From contig CAAEVD010000272.1 in the NCBI GenBank assembly GCA_900759435.1, positions 1 through 8,251 on the forward strand: a stretch of 8,251 nucleotides of DNA. Reading direction: 5' to 3'. Every line of letters starts with the position of its first letter. The first letter of the stretch is position 1. Of this stretch, positions 6,492-8,251 are shown piece after piece. This DNA is from an uncultured Collinsella sp. GTDB lineage: Bacteria; Actinomycetota; Coriobacteriia; Coriobacteriales; Coriobacteriaceae. Both the position numbers and the translations under genes were made by a program. The notes below the pieces were generated by a model that saw only the letters and a program-made list of their open reading frames with translations, had not been told where the DNA came from and did not search any database.

Positions 6492-8072
6492 CTAGAGCTT
6501 CACGTACCAGAGGTTCTTCAGGTCCTCGAGGCTTTCGCGCAGCTTCGCGAGCACGCTGTCGTCAAGCTCGCCTTCGATGTTCATGTACACGATGGCCTGG
6601 CCCGCATCGGGGTCGTTGACGATCTGCATGGTGGTGATGTTGATGCCGGCGTCGCCGAGGATGGAGCCGATGGTGCCCACGCGACCGGGGCGGTCGACGT
6701 ACTCGAAGATGAGCGCCTGCGGGCCCGGAGCGATGTCCACCTTGTAGCCGAGCAGCGAGATGAGGCGGACGTGCTGGTCTTCGCCGGAAAGCGTGCAGCC
6801 GACTTCGCGGCCGTCGGCGACGACCGTGACCGAAGAGGCGTAGGCGCCGGCAGAGGCGTGCGCGCCCGTGTCGACGTGGATGCCGTGGCGGCGTGCGACG
6901 GCCTCGGCGTTGACGGGCGTGACCGTGGCGAGGTTCTTATAGGAAAGCAGACCCTGCATGGTGCCAGCAACGAGGATGGTGGGGTCGGCAGGCGCGGCCT
7001 TGCCTGCAGCGGTGAGCGACAGGCGCTTCGGCACTTCCCCGCCGAGCTGGGCAAGCATGCTGCCCATCATCTGACACGCGGGCACATACGGGCCGACGGC
7101 GTCCATGACCTCGGGCGGCACGGGCGCCATGTTCAGCGCCGTTGGAACGACGCTGCCCTCAAGGCCGGCGGCCACGTATTCGGCGATTTGCACGCCGGCG
7201 CGCGTTTGGGCCTCGCGGGTGTAAGCGCCCAGGTGAGGCGTGAGAATGGCGTTCGGGAACTCGTGCAGCGGGCTTTCGGTGCACGGCTCGGCTTCGAAAA
7301 CGTCGATGCCGCACGCTGCGATTTTGCCGGCAGCAAGGAAGTCAGCCAGCGAATCGACGTTGTAGATGCCGCCGCGCGCCACGTTGACGAGGATGACGCC
7401 GTCTTTCATGGCCGCGTACTGGTCGGGGCCGAACATGCCGATGGTCTCTTCCGTTTTGGGAAGGTGCACGGTGATGAAGTCGGCCAGCGGCAGGATGTCC
7501 TCCATGTTGTCGTACAGCGCCACGCCAAGCTGCTCGGCGCGCTCGGGGCTGCAGTACGGGTCGTAGCCGACCAGGTGCATGCCGAAGGCGCGGGCGCGCT
7601 CGGCCACCAAGCCGCCAATGCGGCCGAGGCCGAAGATGGCCAGCGTCTTCTCATAAAGCTCCGAGCCGCAGAACTTGCCGCGCGACCACTCGCCCGCGTG
7701 CATGCTGGCGTTGGCCTGAGCGGTGTTGCGTGCGCAGGCAAGCAGCAGGCACATGGTCTGCTCGGCTGCGGAAACGATGTTCGACGTGGGAGCGTTGCAC
7801 ACGATGACGCCCGCTTCGGTAGCCGCGTCCACGTCGACGTTGTCGACGCCGACGCCCGCGCGGCCGATGATGCGCAGCTTCTTGCCGGCCTTGATGACCT
7901 CGCGCGTGACGTGCGTTGCCGAGCGCACGATAAGCGCATCGTAGTCCGGAATGGTGGCGATGAGCTCTTCTGTGGACATCTTCAACTTGACATCAGCTTC
8001 AAGGCCCCTTTCACGCATGCGCGCTAGCCCCGCCTCGGCAAGCTTTTCCGTAACCAGAACCTTTTTCGCCAT
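6492..8072 (-). CDS. serA: D-3-phosphoglycerate dehydrogenase
   Basis: First step of serine synthesis: 3-phosphoglycerate plus NAD+ gives 3-phosphohydroxypyruvate, in the cytoplasm. 526 residues, matching the long SerA form of Bacillus and mycobacteria. Order of domains: split substrate-binding domain; NAD-binding Rossmann fold with GLGRIGG (148-154) and Asp171 at the ribose position; catalytic Arg233 (NVARGG), Glu262 (FEAEP) and His280 (TPHLGAYT); intervening allosteric domain (about 314-445); C-terminal ACT domain (about 454-526, EYVDRPGRVGTIGSILGDAGINI), the usual site of serine feedback. The stretch after the catalytic His reads HLGAYTREAQ, where HLGAST is common, so a Ser is replaced by Tyr284. 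The start at 8072 is chosen because MAKKVLVTEKL matches the family N-terminus. An AAGGGTGG lies 9 nt upstream. The in-frame ATG at 8105 would add 11 atypical residues and has only a G-run 3 nt before it. Confidence 0.95.
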   Translation of the reverse strand: MAKKVLVTEKLAEAGLARMRERGLEADVKLKMSTEELIATIPDYDALIVRSATHVTREVIKAGKKLRIIGRAGVGVDNVDVDAATEAGVIVCNAPTSNIVSAAEQTMCLLLACARNTAQANASMHAGEWSRGKFCGSELYEKTLAIFGLGRIGGLVAERARAFGMHLVGYDPYCSPERAEQLGVALYDNMEDILPLADFITVHLPKTEETIGMFGPDQYAAMKDGVILVNVARGGIYNVDSLADFLAAGKIAACGIDVFEAEPCTESPLHEFPNAILTPHLGAYTREAQTRAGVQIAEYVAAGLEGSVVPTALNMAPVPPEVMDAVGPYVPACQMMGSMLAQLGGEVPKRLSLTAAGKAAPADPTILVAGTMQGLLSYKNLATVTPVNAEAVARRHGIHVDTGAHASAGAYASSVTVVADGREVGCTLSGEDQHVRLISLLGYKVDIAPGPQALIFEYVDRPGRVGTIGSILGDAGINITTMQIVNDPDAGQAIVYMNIEGELDDSVLAKLRESLEDLKNLWYVKL

Positions 8073-8121
8073 GGCTGCAAACCACCCTTCGTCGTGAAAT
8101 CGCATACGCCCCCATGATACG

Positions 8122-8155
8122 AAAAATCCCGCCGCGCAATCGCACAGCGGGATTT
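8122..8155 (-). terminator. Intrinsic terminator or attenuator just upstream of serA
   Basis: Arms AAATCCCGC (8124-8132) and GCGGGATTT (8147-8155), 9 bp, with a 14-nt loop that can itself pair GCG with CGC. On the minus strand the stem ends in TTTTT. It points toward serA and lies only about 50 bp before it. No convincing serA promoter is seen downstream of it (a TATCAT -10 exists without a -35). It either ends an upstream gene or is an attenuator in the serA leader. Confidence 0.8.
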
Positions 8156-8251
8156 AATTCGGAGAAAGGCAGCATACCTTTTCCAAAAGAGCCCCATCGC
8201 ACACCCAAGCCTTGCAGGCCGCCATGCTAGCAACCAAGTTGAACTCGATGC
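8154..8251 (-). CDS. Possible partial gene 3' end or Cys-rich leader peptide upstream of serA
   Basis: One minus-strand frame is open from the window edge for 31 codons and ends in TAA that abuts the terminator hairpin. The visible tail ends with GALLEKVCCLSPN, including tandem TGC TGC codons; four Cys lie in the last 20 residues. I do not recognise it. It may be the C-terminus of an upstream gene. Alternatively it may be a short leader peptide starting at the internal ATG (8225, no ribosome binding site) or at a GTG (8204, AAGG 5 nt upstream). Another frame is also open at the edge and stops at 8227, so the assignment is weak. Confidence 0.25.
   Translation of the reverse strand, partial: IEFNLVASMAACKAWVCDGALLEKVCCLSPN
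8161..8184 (-). other. Small hairpin preceding the serA-proximal terminator
   Basis: AAAGG and CCTTT, extended by GGA/TCC past one bulged G, give 8 pairs around a 7-nt loop. In the minus-strand RNA the loop contains the tandem TGC codons of the short frame ending at 8154. Together with the terminator 6 nt further on, it gives a two-hairpin layout like a transcription-attenuation leader. Chance is possible. Confidence 0.4.

Noticed and set aside
8073..8105. Earlier in-frame ATG for serA at 8105
   Set aside because: It adds 11 residues not typical of SerA, and its G-run is too close to the ATG to be a good ribosome binding site.
1..8251. Mobile elements, CRISPR, tRNA/rRNA, phage or defence genes
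   Set aside because: None seen: no terminal inverted repeats with transposase, no regular repeats, no recognisable tRNA or rRNA. All sizeable genes are metabolic or regulatory.

Overview
This window looks like chromosomal DNA from a GC-rich anaerobic actinobacterium. Gut Coriobacteriia of the Eggerthellaceae type are the best guess. That rests on codon use, on the protein style (a CaiA-like acyl-CoA dehydrogenase next to a 4Fe-4S Old-Yellow-Enzyme-type reductase, with a small divergent TetR regulator) and on the compact intergenic spaces. It is an inference; no rRNA or other taxonomic marker is present.

Left half (1-4537): two minus-strand genes read as a pair. The upstream gene (1377-3458, GTG start) encodes a 693-residue flavin/iron-sulfur enoate or 2,4-dienoyl-CoA reductase of the FadH/BaiCD/BaiH family. 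The downstream gene (23-1207) encodes a 394-residue acyl-CoA dehydrogenase whose likely catalytic glutamate sits on helix G (isovaleryl-CoA dehydrogenase style), as CaiA-like enzymes appear to do. The 169-bp gap between them holds a long two-tier hairpin and a second palindrome. A TetR-family regulator (3884-4537) is divergent from the pair across a 425-bp AT-richer intergenic region. That region carries a credible promoter for the regulator, overlapped by an inverted repeat built from GTAATT boxes. The simplest reading is a locally regulated module that reduces or oxidises alpha,beta-unsaturated acyl-CoA (or enone) substrates. The substrate cannot be read from sequence.

Middle (4538-4693): two intrinsic terminators stand back to back between the convergent regulator and leuA genes.

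Right half (4694-8251): two biosynthetic minus-strand genes, leuA (2-isopropylmalate synthase, leucine pathway) and serA (D-3-phosphoglycerate dehydrogenase, serine pathway). They are separated by 265 bp that contains the serA terminator. Just upstream of serA lies another strong terminator-like hairpin facing serA, preceded by a small hairpin and a short reading frame with tandem Cys codons. This is either the end of an unseen upstream gene or a leader/attenuator for serA.

No rRNA, tRNA, CRISPR array, insertion sequence, integrase or origin was seen. No clearly novel multi-gene system is visible. The most interesting points are the operator array of the TetR gene, the intercistronic hairpin, the reductase/dehydrogenase pairing and the possible serA attenuator.
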